A stretch of DNA of 64,000 bases from Comamonadaceae bacterium (GTDB lineage Bacteria > Pseudomonadota > Gammaproteobacteria > Burkholderiales > Burkholderiaceae_C), in NCBI GenBank assembly GCA_947447985.1, contig CANFLX010000010.1, forward strand, positions 1 to 64,000, given 5' to 3'. Both the position numbers and the translations under genes were made by a program. Every line of letters begins with the position of its first letter. Positions within the stretch are counted from its first letter, which is position 1. Below are positions 54,057 to 63,394 of the stretch, in pieces. The notes under the pieces were generated by a model, which saw nothing but the letters and a program-made list of their open reading frames with translations, was not told where the DNA came from and made no database searches.

Positions 54057-54135
54057 TGGTCGGAGCGGTGCACAATGGCCCTTACAGATCCGACAACGAA
54101 ACAAGGCTGAAAAGCAACATAAGAAGGGATAAACG

Positions 54136-55503
54136 ATGTCTGAACAAAAAACCATGAACTTCAATGACTTGGAGCAATGGCTCAATGAACGTCGGGTGAC
54201 CGAGGTCGAATGCCTGGTGCCCGACTTGACTGGAGTGGCGCGCGGAAAAATTTTGCCGCGTGCCAAATTCACCGAGGACCGGGGCATGCGCTTGCCCCAA
54301 GCCATCGTCGCCATGGGCGTGACCGGCGAGTTCCCGGAAAGCGGGCCGTATTACGACGTGATCGACCCCACTGACAAGGACATGCAGTTGCGCCCGGACC
54401 CATCCTCGGTGCGCATCGTGCCGTGGGCGACGGATCCGACGGCACAGGTGATCCACGACTGTTTTGACCATGCGGGCAATTTGGTGCCCTTTGCGCCGCG
54501 CAGCGTCTTGCGCAAAGTCTGCGACTTGTTCGCCGCCGAAGGCTTGCAGCCCATCGTGGCGCCCGAGTTGGAGTTTTATTTGACGGCCCGAAACACCGAC
54601 CCCAACACCTTGTTGAAGGCGCCCATTGGCCGCAGCGGCCGGGCCGAGACCTCGCGCCAGGCCTACAGCATTGACGCCGTCAATGAGTTTGACCCGCTGT
54701 TTGAAGAGATCTACGACTACAGCGACAAGATGGAACTCAACGTGGACACCCTGATCCACGAGGTGGGTGCCGGGCAGATGGAAATTAACTTCTTCCATAA
54801 CAAGCCGCTCGGTTTGGCGGACGAGGTGTTTTTCTTCAAACGCACGGTGCGCGAGGCGGCGTTGCGCCACGATATGTACGCCACCTTCATGGCCAAGCCG
54901 ATTGCCGGTGAGCCGGGCAGTGCCATGCATGTGCACCAAAGCTTGGTGGACATTGCCAGCGGACACAATGTTTTCAGCAACCGGGATGGCTCGCCGTCCG
55001 AGATGTTTATGCACTACATCGGCGGCCTGCAACGCTACATTCCGGCGGCCATGGTGCTGGTGGCGCCCTATGTGAACAGCTACCGACGCCTGAGCCGCAA
55101 TTCGGCCGCCCCCATCAACATTGAATGGGGTTACGACAACCGCACCGTGGGCATCCGTTCCCCGATTTCCAGTCCGGCTGCGCGGCGCGTGGAAAACCGG
55201 GTGATAGGTTCCGACGCCAACCCCTATGTGGCCATGGCCATGACCCTGGCCTGCGGCTACCTGGGCATCAAGAACAAGATCATGCCCAAGCCCGAGATGA
55301 AGGGCGATGCCTATTTGGCCCCCTATGCCTTGCCCCGCAGTCTGGGCGAGGCGCTGGACTGGCTGCGCCGCGAGTCCGACTTGCACGAGGTTCTGGGCAA
55401 AGAGTTCATCACTGTCTATTCAGAAATCAAGGAGTTGGAGTTTGATGAGTTCATGAAAGTGATTTCCCCCTGGGAGCGTGAGCATTTGTTGCTGCACGTC
55501 TAA
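54136..55503 (+). CDS. puuA: Glutamine synthetase family protein, PuuA/SpuB-like gamma-glutamylpolyamine synthetase
   Basis: A 455-residue GS-fold ligase. Conserved blocks are VPELEFYLTARN-type APELEFYL, HEVGAGQMEINFF, GSAMHVHQSL and RLSRNSAAPINIEWGYDNRTVGIR, which place ATP, glutamate and ammonia/amine sites. It is of the PuuA branch rather than housekeeping GlnA: it lacks the GlnA adenylylation-site region and starts MNFNDLEQWLNERRVTEVECL. It should join glutamate to putrescine or another amine. AAGGG lies 9 nt before ATG. Confidence 0.88.
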   Translation: MSEQKTMNFNDLEQWLNERRVTEVECLVPDLTGVARGKILPRAKFTEDRGMRLPQAIVAMGVTGEFPESGPYYDVIDPTDKDMQLRPDPSSVRIVPWATDPTAQVIHDCFDHAGNLVPFAPRSVLRKVCDLFAAEGLQPIVAPELEFYLTARNTDPNTLLKAPIGRSGRAETSRQAYSIDAVNEFDPLFEEIYDYSDKMELNVDTLIHEVGAGQMEINFFHNKPLGLADEVFFFKRTVREAALRHDMYATFMAKPIAGEPGSAMHVHQSLVDIASGHNVFSNRDGSPSEMFMHYIGGLQRYIPAAMVLVAPYVNSYRRLSRNSAAPINIEWGYDNRTVGIRSPISSPAARRVENRVIGSDANPYVAMAMTLACGYLGIKNKIMPKPEMKGDAYLAPYALPRSLGEALDWLRRESDLHEVLGKEFITVYSEIKELEFDEFMKVISPWEREHLLLHV

Positions 55504-55545
55504 ATCCCATCCGCCCTCGTTTTTTCGTTTATTGCCCCCACGCTT

Positions 55546-56946
55546 ATGACCACAACCAGCATCAACACCCAGCACATCCAAGCCATGGACAGTGCGCACT
55601 TTTTGCATCCTTTTACCGATTTCAAAGACCTCAATACCCGGGGGGCGCGGGTCATTACCGAGGCCAAAGACATCTACGTGTGGGACTCGGAGGGGCGGCG
55701 CATGCTCGACGCCATGAGCGGCTTGTGGTGCGTCAACGTAGGGTATGGCCGCAAAGAGCTTGCCGATGCCGCACAAGCCCAAATGATGCAGCTGCCGTAC
55801 TACAACAGCTTTTTCCAAACCACCAATGTGCCTGCGGCCACTTTGGCCGCCAAGTTGGCGTCTTTGGCGCCCACGGTGGGTGACCGAAGCTTTGAACACG
55901 TGTTTTATTCGTCCAGCGGCAGTGAGAGCAATGACTCCAATGTGCGCATGGTGCGCCGTTATTGGGATTTGCTGGGGCAGCCCGAGCGCAAGGTCATCAT
56001 CGGGCGTGTCAACGGATACCACGGCAGCACCATGGCCGGGGCGTCTTTGGGGGGCATGAGCGGCATGCACGCCCAGGGCGATTTGCCGATTCCCAACATC
56101 ACCCACATTGAGCAGCCCTACTATTTTGAAAAAGCCCTGCCAGGCGAATCCAGCGATGCGTTCGGGATACGGGCTGCGGGGTGGCTGGAGCAGAAAATTC
56201 TGGAAATCGGGCCTGAAAAGGTGGCGGCTTTCATCGGCGAGCCGGTGCAAGGGGCGGGCGGCGTCATCATTCCGCCAGACACCTATTGGCCCGAGATCCA
56301 GCGCATTGTCGACAAGTACGGCATTTTGCTGGTCAGTGATGAAGTCATTTGCGCTTTTGGCCGGGTGGGGCATTGGTTTGCCTACGAGAAATTTGGATAC
56401 AAGCCCGACTTGGTCACGTTTGCCAAGGCGATCACCAGCGGCTACATCCCTTTGGGCGGTGTCATGGTCGGCAACCGCGTGGCCAAGGTGCTGATCGAGC
56501 AGGGCGGTGAGTTCAACCATGGCTACACCTACAGCGGCCACCCGGTCGCCTGTGCCGTGGCGCTGGCCAATCTGGAGATCATGGAGCGTGAAAACCTGGT
56601 CGGCAGGGTTCGGGACGATGTCGGGCCCTATCTGGCGCAGCAATTCGCGGGACTGAGCAGCCATCCGCTGGTGGGTGTGGCAGAAACCTGCGGCCTGATG
56701 GCGGGGCTGGTGCTGGTCAAGGACAAGGCCAGCAAGACGCCGTTTCCCTCCGAGCTGGAGGTGGGTATGCGCTGCCGCGCGCACTGCTTTGCCAACGGAC
56801 TCATCATGCGCGCCGTGGGCGACCGCATGATCATTGCGCCGCCACTGACCATCACCCACGCGCAGATCGATGAGCTGATGGCACTGATCCACAAGGTGCT
56901 GGACTTGACGCTGGCGGATGCCCGGGCGGCAGCTTGGATGGATTGA
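55546..56946 (+). CDS. spuC: Class III aminotransferase, SpuC-like putrescine/polyamine:pyruvate aminotransferase
   Basis: PLP enzyme of 466 residues. Motifs: DSEGRRMLDAMSGLWCVNVGYGRKEL at the N-terminus, YHGSTMAGASLGGM, the PLP-aspartate segment LLVSDEVICAFGRVGHWFA, and the PLP lysine Lys294 in TFAKAITSGYIPLGGVMVG. This is the omega-amine:pyruvate class, to which SpuC and PuuE-like enzymes belong. It would make 4-aminobutanal or a semialdehyde from putrescine-type amines. A TATAAT immediately follows the stop. Confidence 0.88.
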   Translation: MTTTSINTQHIQAMDSAHFLHPFTDFKDLNTRGARVITEAKDIYVWDSEGRRMLDAMSGLWCVNVGYGRKELADAAQAQMMQLPYYNSFFQTTNVPAATLAAKLASLAPTVGDRSFEHVFYSSSGSESNDSNVRMVRRYWDLLGQPERKVIIGRVNGYHGSTMAGASLGGMSGMHAQGDLPIPNITHIEQPYYFEKALPGESSDAFGIRAAGWLEQKILEIGPEKVAAFIGEPVQGAGGVIIPPDTYWPEIQRIVDKYGILLVSDEVICAFGRVGHWFAYEKFGYKPDLVTFAKAITSGYIPLGGVMVGNRVAKVLIEQGGEFNHGYTYSGHPVACAVALANLEIMERENLVGRVRDDVGPYLAQQFAGLSSHPLVGVAETCGLMAGLVLVKDKASKTPFPSELEVGMRCRAHCFANGLIMRAVGDRMIIAPPLTITHAQIDELMALIHKVLDLTLADARAAAWMD

Positions 56947-56950
56947 CTTT

Positions 56951-56956
56951 TATAAT
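56951..56956 (+). promoter_or_regulatory. Candidate promoter -10 (TATAAT) before the first potF
   Basis: A perfect TATAAT sits 5 bp after the aminotransferase stop and 70 bp before the potF ATG at 57026. No good -35 at 17 bp was found. It may allow separate expression of the transporter genes. Confidence 0.4.
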
Positions 56957-57025
56957 TTTTCGTTGAATGCGCCCCTGGTGCTCGATTTTTCCTCCATCCA
57001 CCCCTTTTCTTCGGAGATTTTCATC

Positions 57026-58168
57026 ATGAATAAATTCGTATTGCCATTCGCCCTGACGGCCTTGGCACTGCTTGCCTGTGGCAAAAAAGAGGAGGTTGCG
57101 GCACCGGCCGCCAGCGCCCCGGTTGCGGCGGCGACTTCCGAGGAAAAAGTGCTCAATATCTACAACTGGCCCGACTACATTCCCGAGGGAATGATTGCCG
57201 CCTTTGAGAAGGAGACCGGCATCAAGGTCAATTACGACACTTTTGAGACCAACGAGGCGCTCAATGCCAAGCTGGTGGCTGGCAATACGGGCTACGACAT
57301 CGTCGTGCCCGGTACCGCGTTCAGCCCCGCGCAAGTTGAAGCAGGCTTCTTCCAACCGCTGGATCGCGCCAAACTGAAGAACTATGGCAACCTGGACGAG
57401 GCCATCATGCAGGCCTTGGGCAAAGCCGACCCGGGCAACAAGCACCTGGTACCCTGGGCCTGGGGCTTCACGACCGTGGGTATCAACCGCACCAAGGTTG
57501 AAAAAGCGCTGGGCAAGATGCCCATGCCTGAAAACGCCTGGGATTTGGTGTTCAAGCCCGAATACACGTCCAAACTGAAGTCTTGCGGCATTGCCTACCT
57601 CGACTCGCCCACCGAAATCATGCCGCCCGCGCTGCACTACATCGGCAAAGACGCCTATTCCAACGATCCTGCCGACCACAAGGCGGCGGCTGACATGCTG
57701 GGCAAGGTGCGCAAGGACATCCGCATCTTCAGCTCCACCATGATCGACGACGTTGCGGGTGGCAAGGCTTGCGCCGTGGTGGGCTGGTCGGGGGACATCA
57801 ATATTGCCGCTGGCCGTGCGAAAGACAATGGCAGCAAAGATGTGATCGAGGCACTGTTGCCCAGCACGGGCGGCATGATCTTCTTTGACTCCATGGCCAT
57901 CACCAAAGATGCCAAGCACCCCGCCAATGCCCACGCGTTCATCGATTTCTACCTGCGGGCTGAGAGTGGCGCAGCGGTCTCTAACGAGATGAGCTATCCC
58001 ACCGCCAACAAGGCGGCGCTCGCGCAGATCAAGCCGGAAGTATCGGGTAACAAGACCATCTTTATTGACGCTGCCACGGCCGCCAAAATGGTGCCACCCG
58101 GCAAGTTCACCAATGAAGGTCGCGAAGCCATGGCCAACGCGTACACCGCGTTCAAAAAGGGCAAGTGA
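57026..58168 (+). CDS. potF: Polyamine ABC transporter substrate-binding lipoprotein (PotF/SpuD-like)
   Basis: A 380-residue polyamine-binding protein. ATG 57026 has CGGAG upstream. The signal ends in lipobox LLAC with Cys18, so it is predicted to be a lipoprotein, unlike most PotF proteins. After an Ala/Pro/Glu linker the mature domain starts EEKVLNIYNWPDYIPEGM, and TGIKVNYDTFETNEALNAKL plus VVPGTAFSPAQVEAGF are typical of PotF. Close paralogue of the protein at 60153. An alternative upstream frame is not supported. Confidence 0.93.
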   Translation: MNKFVLPFALTALALLACGKKEEVAAPAASAPVAAATSEEKVLNIYNWPDYIPEGMIAAFEKETGIKVNYDTFETNEALNAKLVAGNTGYDIVVPGTAFSPAQVEAGFFQPLDRAKLKNYGNLDEAIMQALGKADPGNKHLVPWAWGFTTVGINRTKVEKALGKMPMPENAWDLVFKPEYTSKLKSCGIAYLDSPTEIMPPALHYIGKDAYSNDPADHKAAADMLGKVRKDIRIFSSTMIDDVAGGKACAVVGWSGDINIAAGRAKDNGSKDVIEALLPSTGGMIFFDSMAITKDAKHPANAHAFIDFYLRAESGAAVSNEMSYPTANKAALAQIKPEVSGNKTIFIDAATAAKMVPPGKFTNEGREAMANAYTAFKKGK

Positions 58169-58200
58169 GCGCTGGGTTCTGAATTGACTGGCCGGCCGAT

Positions 58201-59160
58201 ATGAACAAAGTGGCTCGTCCGCTTGGGCGCGAGTGGGTGCCCGGGCGGCGCTTTGTGATCGGTCTGCCTTTTGCTTGGCTCACAGTTTTTTTTCTGTTGC
58301 CTTTTTTCATTCTGCTGTACATCAGCTTTGTGGACATGGGCAGCGATATCCACCCTTTCAAGCCGCTGTGGGACAGCCAAACCGGCGTGCTTCGGCTGAA
58401 GTACGAGAACTACCTGTCCATTTTTCGACCGACAGAAGGTGGTGGGTTCTTCCAGACCGTGTACGTCGATGCATATGTGCGTTCGATTGGCTATGCCTTG
58501 TGTACCGGCCTGCTCTGCCTGGTGCTCGGCTACCCCTTCGCTTACTTCATTGCCAGGGCCAATCCCATCATTCGCCCCGCGTTGCTGATGATGGTGATGT
58601 TGCCGTTTTGGACCTCTTTTTTGCTGCGGGTTTATGCCTGGAAGGGCATCCTGGCGGACCAAGGGGTGTTAAACCAACTCCTGATGCGTTTGGGGATCAC
58701 CCATGAGCCGGTACAAATGCTCTACACCAGCTTCTCGATGCTGGTGGGCATGACCTATGTCTATTTGCCGTTCATGGTGCTTCCGCTCTACGCCAACCTG
58801 GTCAAGCTGGATCTGCGCCTGCTGGAGGCTGCCAAAGACTTAGGCGCGACACCCTGGAAAGCGTTTTGGCTGGTGACAGTGCCCTTGTCCAAGCCGGGCA
58901 TCGTGGCAGGGTTCATGCTGGTGTTTATTCCTGCGGTGGGCGAGTTTGTCATCCCCTCTTTGCTCGGAGGCCCTGAAAACCTGATGGTCGGACGCGTGGT
59001 GTGGGACGAGATGTTCAGCAGCAACAACTGGCCGCGAGCCAGCGCGCTGGCCGTCTCCATGATCGCCCTGGTGGTGTTGCCGCTGTCCCTCTACTACCGA
59101 CGGGTTGGCAACGCGGCCGAACCCGAGTCGCCAGCACCTGCGCTCAGTGCAGGCGATTGA
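58201..59160 (+). CDS. potH: Polyamine ABC transporter permease (PotH-like), first copy
   Basis: Inner-membrane permease of 319 residues with six helices. It has the PotH core LLMMVMLPFWTSFLLRVYAWKGIL, and the EAA loop EAAKDLGATPWKAFWLVTVPLSKPG that contacts the ATPase. The pattern VVWDEMFSSNNWPRASALAVSM near the end is also PotH-specific. No ATPase gene is between this and the next potI, so it likely shares the downstream PotG. Confidence 0.93.
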   Translation: MNKVARPLGREWVPGRRFVIGLPFAWLTVFFLLPFFILLYISFVDMGSDIHPFKPLWDSQTGVLRLKYENYLSIFRPTEGGGFFQTVYVDAYVRSIGYALCTGLLCLVLGYPFAYFIARANPIIRPALLMMVMLPFWTSFLLRVYAWKGILADQGVLNQLLMRLGITHEPVQMLYTSFSMLVGMTYVYLPFMVLPLYANLVKLDLRLLEAAKDLGATPWKAFWLVTVPLSKPGIVAGFMLVFIPAVGEFVIPSLLGGPENLMVGRVVWDEMFSSNNWPRASALAVSMIALVVLPLSLYYRRVGNAAEPESPAPALSAGD

Positions 59161-59172
59161 CAGGGAGCGGCC

Positions 59173-60024
59173 ATGCAGCGTTTTTTTTCTCAGCATCTGA
59201 GCAAGATTTGGCTGACCGTCATTTTTGCGTTTCTGTACTTGCCGCTGTTTTTCATGGTGCTGTTTTCATTCAACAGCACGCGACAAGACGCCGTTTTCAC
59301 GGGGTTTTCATGGCGTTGGTACGAGGCCCTGGGGCGGGACGTCAAAATTGTCGAGGGCTTCTGGCTCTCCCTGCAAATTGCAGGCTTGACGGGCGTGCTG
59401 TCGGCGGTTTTGGGTACTTTTGCCGCTTTTGTATTGGTGCGCTACCACCGATTTTCCGGGCGAACGGTGTTTTCGGGCATGGTGAACGCGCCGCTGGTGA
59501 TGCCGGAGGTCGTGATCGGCTTGTCGCTCCTGCTGTTGATGGTGGGTGTACAGCGGGCCGTGGGTTGGCCCGAGCGTGGGCTGTTGACCATTGTGTTGGG
59601 CCACACACTGCTGGGCTTGGCCTATGCCATGGTGGTGGTGCAGTCGCGTTTGTTGGCGTTTGACAAATCCCTTGAAGAGGCCGCCATGGACCTGGGCGCA
59701 CGCCCCATTCAGGTGTTTTTTTTGGTGACGCTCCCCAATATCGCGCAGGCGATTGTCGCTGCGTTTTTGCTTTCATTTACCTTGTCGTTTGACGATGTCG
59801 TGATTTCTGAGTTTTTGTCCGGCCCAGGCGTGAATACGCTGCCGCAGGTGATTTTTGGCTATGCCCGCCGCGGCATCAATCCGACAATTTATGCTGCGGC
59901 CAGCCTTTTGATAGCCACCGTCAGCGTCGGCGTGATCGCTTACAGCGTCTGGGTGGCAAGGGACGCCCGCCGGCGCGCGCGTGACGCCCAGACGGCCGCA
60001 CAATCCGCATCTGCAAATGCCTAA
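59173..60024 (+). CDS. potI: Polyamine ABC transporter permease (PotI-like), first copy
   Basis: A 283-residue inner-membrane permease with six helices. Hallmarks: FAFLYLPLFFMVLFSFNS, WRWYEALGRD, the segment MVNAPLVMPEVVIGLSLLLLM, and the EAA loop EEAAMDLGARPIQVFFLVTLPNI. Preceded by GGGAG. Forms the heterodimeric channel with the potH product just upstream. Confidence 0.93.
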   Translation: MQRFFSQHLSKIWLTVIFAFLYLPLFFMVLFSFNSTRQDAVFTGFSWRWYEALGRDVKIVEGFWLSLQIAGLTGVLSAVLGTFAAFVLVRYHRFSGRTVFSGMVNAPLVMPEVVIGLSLLLLMVGVQRAVGWPERGLLTIVLGHTLLGLAYAMVVVQSRLLAFDKSLEEAAMDLGARPIQVFFLVTLPNIAQAIVAAFLLSFTLSFDDVVISEFLSGPGVNTLPQVIFGYARRGINPTIYAAASLLIATVSVGVIAYSVWVARDARRRARDAQTAAQSASANA

Positions 60025-60152
60025 TAGGCGCCTTGGCATAGGGATTGCGTGGCTGTTAGGCAGTTCCCGAATCGCTTAGGATGTCGGGGTTGTCTTTGCG
60101 CTGTTTTAGTGCGGTTTTGTATTACCCTTTGTCTGAATCGTTTTCTCAGGAG

Positions 60153-61289
60153 ATGAAATTGACCAACCCCCACCCCCTCAAGCGCTGGCGCGAAATCCTC
60201 GGCACCCTGGCAACAGGACTGGTTCTTGTGGCAAGCGCCACCCCGGCCCTGGCCGAAGAAGAAAAAGTCCTCAATATCTACAATTGGTCGGACTACATCG
60301 CCGATGACACCATTGCCAATTTCGAAAAAGAAACCGGCATCAAGGTGCGCTACGACACCTACGACAACAACGAAATCTTGCACGCCAAACTGGTGGCAGG
60401 CAAAACGGGCTACGACATCGTCGTTCCGTCCTCGACCTTCGCGCCTTTGCAGATCGGCGGCGGTTTGTTGGCGAAATTAGACAAAAGCCTTTTGCCGAAT
60501 TTGAAAAATTACGATCCTGCGGTTCAGGCGCAAATTGCGACCATCGATCCAGGGAACCAGCATTTGGTGAACTGGCTCTGGGGCTATACGACGATTGGCA
60601 TCAACACCGCCAAAGTCAAGGCGGCTTTGGGCAATGAGCCGATGCCTGAAAACGTGTGGGACCTGTTTTTTAACCCCAAATACATCAGCAAACTGAAGAG
60701 CTGTGGCGTATCCACCTTGGACGCGGGCAGCGAGGTATTGCCTGCTGCGCTGCACTACTTGCACAAAGATCCCTTCAGCAAGAACCCGGGTGATTACCAG
60801 GAGGCCTCGGCCTTGCTGAAGTCGATTCGGCCTTATGTCACTTTGTTCAGCTCGTCAGGCTACATCAATGACATGGCCAGTGGCTCCATTTGTTTGGCAC
60901 TGGGTTGGAACGGGGACATCAACATCGCACGCGCCCGTGCCATCGAGGGTAAGACAGGCCAGGACATCAAGGCCTTTGTGCCCAAAGATGGTGCAATTCT
61001 GTTCTTTGACATGATGGCGATACCCGCCGATGCAGCGCACCCCAAAAACGCGCACTTGTTTATGAACTACATCATGCGTCCGGAGGTTCAGGCCGCGATT
61101 ACCAACAAAGTGAAGTACGCCAATATCAATTTGGCGTCGAAGAAGCTGATCAGCGCCGAAATTGCCAACAACCCCTCGTCCTATCCCAGTGTGGCCGAGA
61201 TGGCAAGCATGATTCCACCCAAGGCCTTGACCAATGACATCCGCCGTTTGGAAAGCCGTGCGCACACTGCGTTCAAGACCGGTTTGTAA
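60153..61289 (+). CDS. potF: Polyamine ABC transporter periplasmic substrate-binding protein (PotF/SpuE-like)
   Basis: Second binding protein, 378 residues. The start needs care: AGGAG (60148-60152) directly abuts ATG 60153, while TTG 60159 lies 6 nt from AGGAG, a better spacing. Either gives a Sec signal peptide ending ASATPALA, without a lipobox, so the mature protein is soluble. Mature N-terminus EEEKVLNIYNWSDYIADDT. It is clearly paralogous to the 57026 gene (shared EKVLNIYNW, FEKETGIKV, KLVAGxTGYDIVVP) and may have a different polyamine preference. Confidence 0.92.
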   Translation: MKLTNPHPLKRWREILGTLATGLVLVASATPALAEEEKVLNIYNWSDYIADDTIANFEKETGIKVRYDTYDNNEILHAKLVAGKTGYDIVVPSSTFAPLQIGGGLLAKLDKSLLPNLKNYDPAVQAQIATIDPGNQHLVNWLWGYTTIGINTAKVKAALGNEPMPENVWDLFFNPKYISKLKSCGVSTLDAGSEVLPAALHYLHKDPFSKNPGDYQEASALLKSIRPYVTLFSSSGYINDMASGSICLALGWNGDINIARARAIEGKTGQDIKAFVPKDGAILFFDMMAIPADAAHPKNAHLFMNYIMRPEVQAAITNKVKYANINLASKKLISAEIANNPSSYPSVAEMASMIPPKALTNDIRRLESRAHTAFKTGL

Positions 61290-61313
61290 AGTCATACCAC
61301 CGATAGGTTCTGT

Positions 61314-62465
61314 GTGAGCACTTTGAACAACGCCCCGAGTCCGGCCAAGTCCGTTGGCAAGCCATTCTTGCAAATCAACCGCATCGTCAAAAAGTTTGAT
61401 GACGTGTTTGCGGTGGACGAGGTCACGCTCGATATCCAGCAAGGGGAAATATTTGCCCTGCTGGGTTCTTCTGGATGTGGGAAATCGACGCTGCTGCGCA
61501 TGCTCGCAGGGTTTGAGAGTCCCACCTCCGGGCAGATTCTGCTGGCTGGCCAGGACATCGTGGGGCTTGCGCCCTACGAGCGCCCCATCAATATGATGTT
61601 CCAAAGCTATGCCTTGTTTCCGCATCTGACCGTGTGGGACAACGTCGCATTTGGATTGCACCGCGATGGAATGCCCAAGGACGAATTGGCGGAACGCGTC
61701 GGACAAATGCTCGATTTAGTGCAGCTCAAGCAGTACGCAAAGCGCAAGCCCCACCAACTCTCGGGTGGTCAGCAACAACGCGTAGCGCTTGCGCGCAGCC
61801 TTGCAAAGCGGCCCAAATTGCTCTTGCTGGACGAACCCTTGGGCGCGCTGGACGCGAAGCTGCGCCAGCGCACCCAATTGGAATTGGTGGACATTATTGA
61901 GCAGGTAGGGGTGACCTGCGTGATGGTCACCCACGATCAAGAAGAGGCCATGACCATGGCCACCCGCATCGGCGTGATGAGTGAGGGCAAGATTTTGCAG
62001 ATCGGCGCGCCCGCCGATATTTACGAGACCCCGAACTGCCTCTTTGTTGCTGATTTCATTGGTAGCGTAAACATTTTTAAAGGCGCCGTCGAGATTGACG
62101 CGCCCGACCATGTGACGGTTTCTTCGCCCGAGTGCAGGCACTACGTGAGCCACGGCATTACCGGCACCCAGGGTATGGCCGTGAGCATCGCCATTCGCCC
62201 GGAAAAAATGTCGATTCAAACCACTCCGCCGGCAGACAGTGAGCGAGACTCCTTGGCTGAAGTCGGGTACAACGTGGTGCAGGGCGTCATTCACGATCTT
62301 GCGTATTTGGGAAGTTTGACGACTTACCACGTGAAGCTGGAAAACAACACCGTTGTGAAGGTCACACTGACGAACGCAGCGCGTCACGGTGAGTCGCAGT
62401 TGACCTGGGGTGACAAGGTCTATGTATGGTGGTGTGGCAGCGATGTTGTGGTTTTGACGCAATAA
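61314..62465 (+). CDS. potG: Polyamine ABC transporter ATP-binding protein (PotG-like)
   Basis: ATPase of 383 residues starting with GTG 61314. Walker A GSSGCGKST (51-59), signature LSGGQQQRVALARSL, Walker B LLLLDEPLGALDAKLR, and the H-loop MVTHDQEEAM. A C-terminal TOBE domain follows (from about residue 280; ITGTQGMAVSIAIRPEKM). The only ATPase for two sets of Pot permeases in this window. Confidence 0.95.
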   Translation: MSTLNNAPSPAKSVGKPFLQINRIVKKFDDVFAVDEVTLDIQQGEIFALLGSSGCGKSTLLRMLAGFESPTSGQILLAGQDIVGLAPYERPINMMFQSYALFPHLTVWDNVAFGLHRDGMPKDELAERVGQMLDLVQLKQYAKRKPHQLSGGQQQRVALARSLAKRPKLLLLDEPLGALDAKLRQRTQLELVDIIEQVGVTCVMVTHDQEEAMTMATRIGVMSEGKILQIGAPADIYETPNCLFVADFIGSVNIFKGAVEIDAPDHVTVSSPECRHYVSHGITGTQGMAVSIAIRPEKMSIQTTPPADSERDSLAEVGYNVVQGVIHDLAYLGSLTTYHVKLENNTVVKVTLTNAARHGESQLTWGDKVYVWWCGSDVVVLTQ

Positions 62466-62470
62466 AAACG

Positions 62471-63394
62471 ATGGCCACCGCCGCAACTTTCGCCCCTTCC
62501 TGGCAAACCAAGCTCACGGGTGTTTGGGGGCGCAATATGGTTATTGCGATCCCTATGGCTTTTTTGTTGGTGGTGTTCTTGCTGCCATTTCTGGTGGTGT
62601 TCAAAATTAGCCTGTCCGAGATGGACACGGTTTTTTTCAAAGACATTTTTTCCCTGCGCGACGATGTCATCGTCCTGACGCTCAAGTTCGGCAATTACCT
62701 GAGCCTGACGCAGGACACTCTGTACATCAATGCCTACCTGAGTTCGATCAAGATCGCGGCAGTCACGACCTTGATTTGCTTGGCTATCGCTTACCCGTTT
62801 GCGTATTTCATGGCGCGCAGCCCCGCAGACCGACGCCCGGCGCTGCTGATGTTGGTTATGCTGCCGTTTTGGACTTCCTTTCTGCTTCGCGTCTACGCCT
62901 GGAAGATGCTGCTGGCAGACAATGGTCCGTTCAATAACGCAGCGATTGCCTTGGGCTTGATTGCCGAACCGGTCAAGATGATGAACACGCCGTTTTCGCT
63001 GGTGCTGGGCATGGTCTACACCTATGTTCCGTTCATGATTCTGCCGCTGTATGCCAACCTGGTGAAGATGGACTTGCGCTTGCTAGAGGCGGCGTTGGAC
63101 TTGGGTGCTACGCCTTGGCAAGCGTTCTGGCGCATTACCGTGCCGCTGTCCATGAGTGGAATCATCGCGGGCTCTATGTTGGTGTTCATCCCCTGCGTGG
63201 GCGAGTTTGTGATTCCTGAACTGCTGGGTGGCCCGGAAACCTTGATGATTGGCCATGTGCTGTGGGACGAGTTCTTCAGCAATAACGATTGGCCCATGGC
63301 AGCGAGTGTGGCCGTGGTCATGGTTGCGCTAATCATTATCCCGCTGGCGTTTTTCAACAAGCACCAGGCGGAAAGCACCGGAGGCCGCGCGTGA
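62471..63394 (+). CDS. potH: Polyamine ABC transporter permease (PotH-like), second copy
   Basis: A 307-residue permease with six helices, starting ATG 62471, 5 bp after potG. Motifs parallel the first copy: LLMLVMLPFWTSFLLRVYAWKM, EAA loop EAALDLGATPWQAFWRITVPLSMSG and GHVLWDEFFSNNDWPMAASVAV. Ends in a GTGA overlap with the last gene. Confidence 0.93.
   Translation: MATAATFAPSWQTKLTGVWGRNMVIAIPMAFLLVVFLLPFLVVFKISLSEMDTVFFKDIFSLRDDVIVLTLKFGNYLSLTQDTLYINAYLSSIKIAAVTTLICLAIAYPFAYFMARSPADRRPALLMLVMLPFWTSFLLRVYAWKMLLADNGPFNNAAIALGLIAEPVKMMNTPFSLVLGMVYTYVPFMILPLYANLVKMDLRLLEAALDLGATPWQAFWRITVPLSMSGIIAGSMLVFIPCVGEFVIPELLGGPETLMIGHVLWDEFFSNNDWPMAASVAVVMVALIIIPLAFFNKHQAESTGGRA

Noticed and set aside
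54136-55503. Housekeeping glutamine synthetase GlnA
   Set aside because: It lacks GlnA-specific adenylylation-site features and lies in a polyamine operon, so a PuuA/SpuB-type ligase is the better call.
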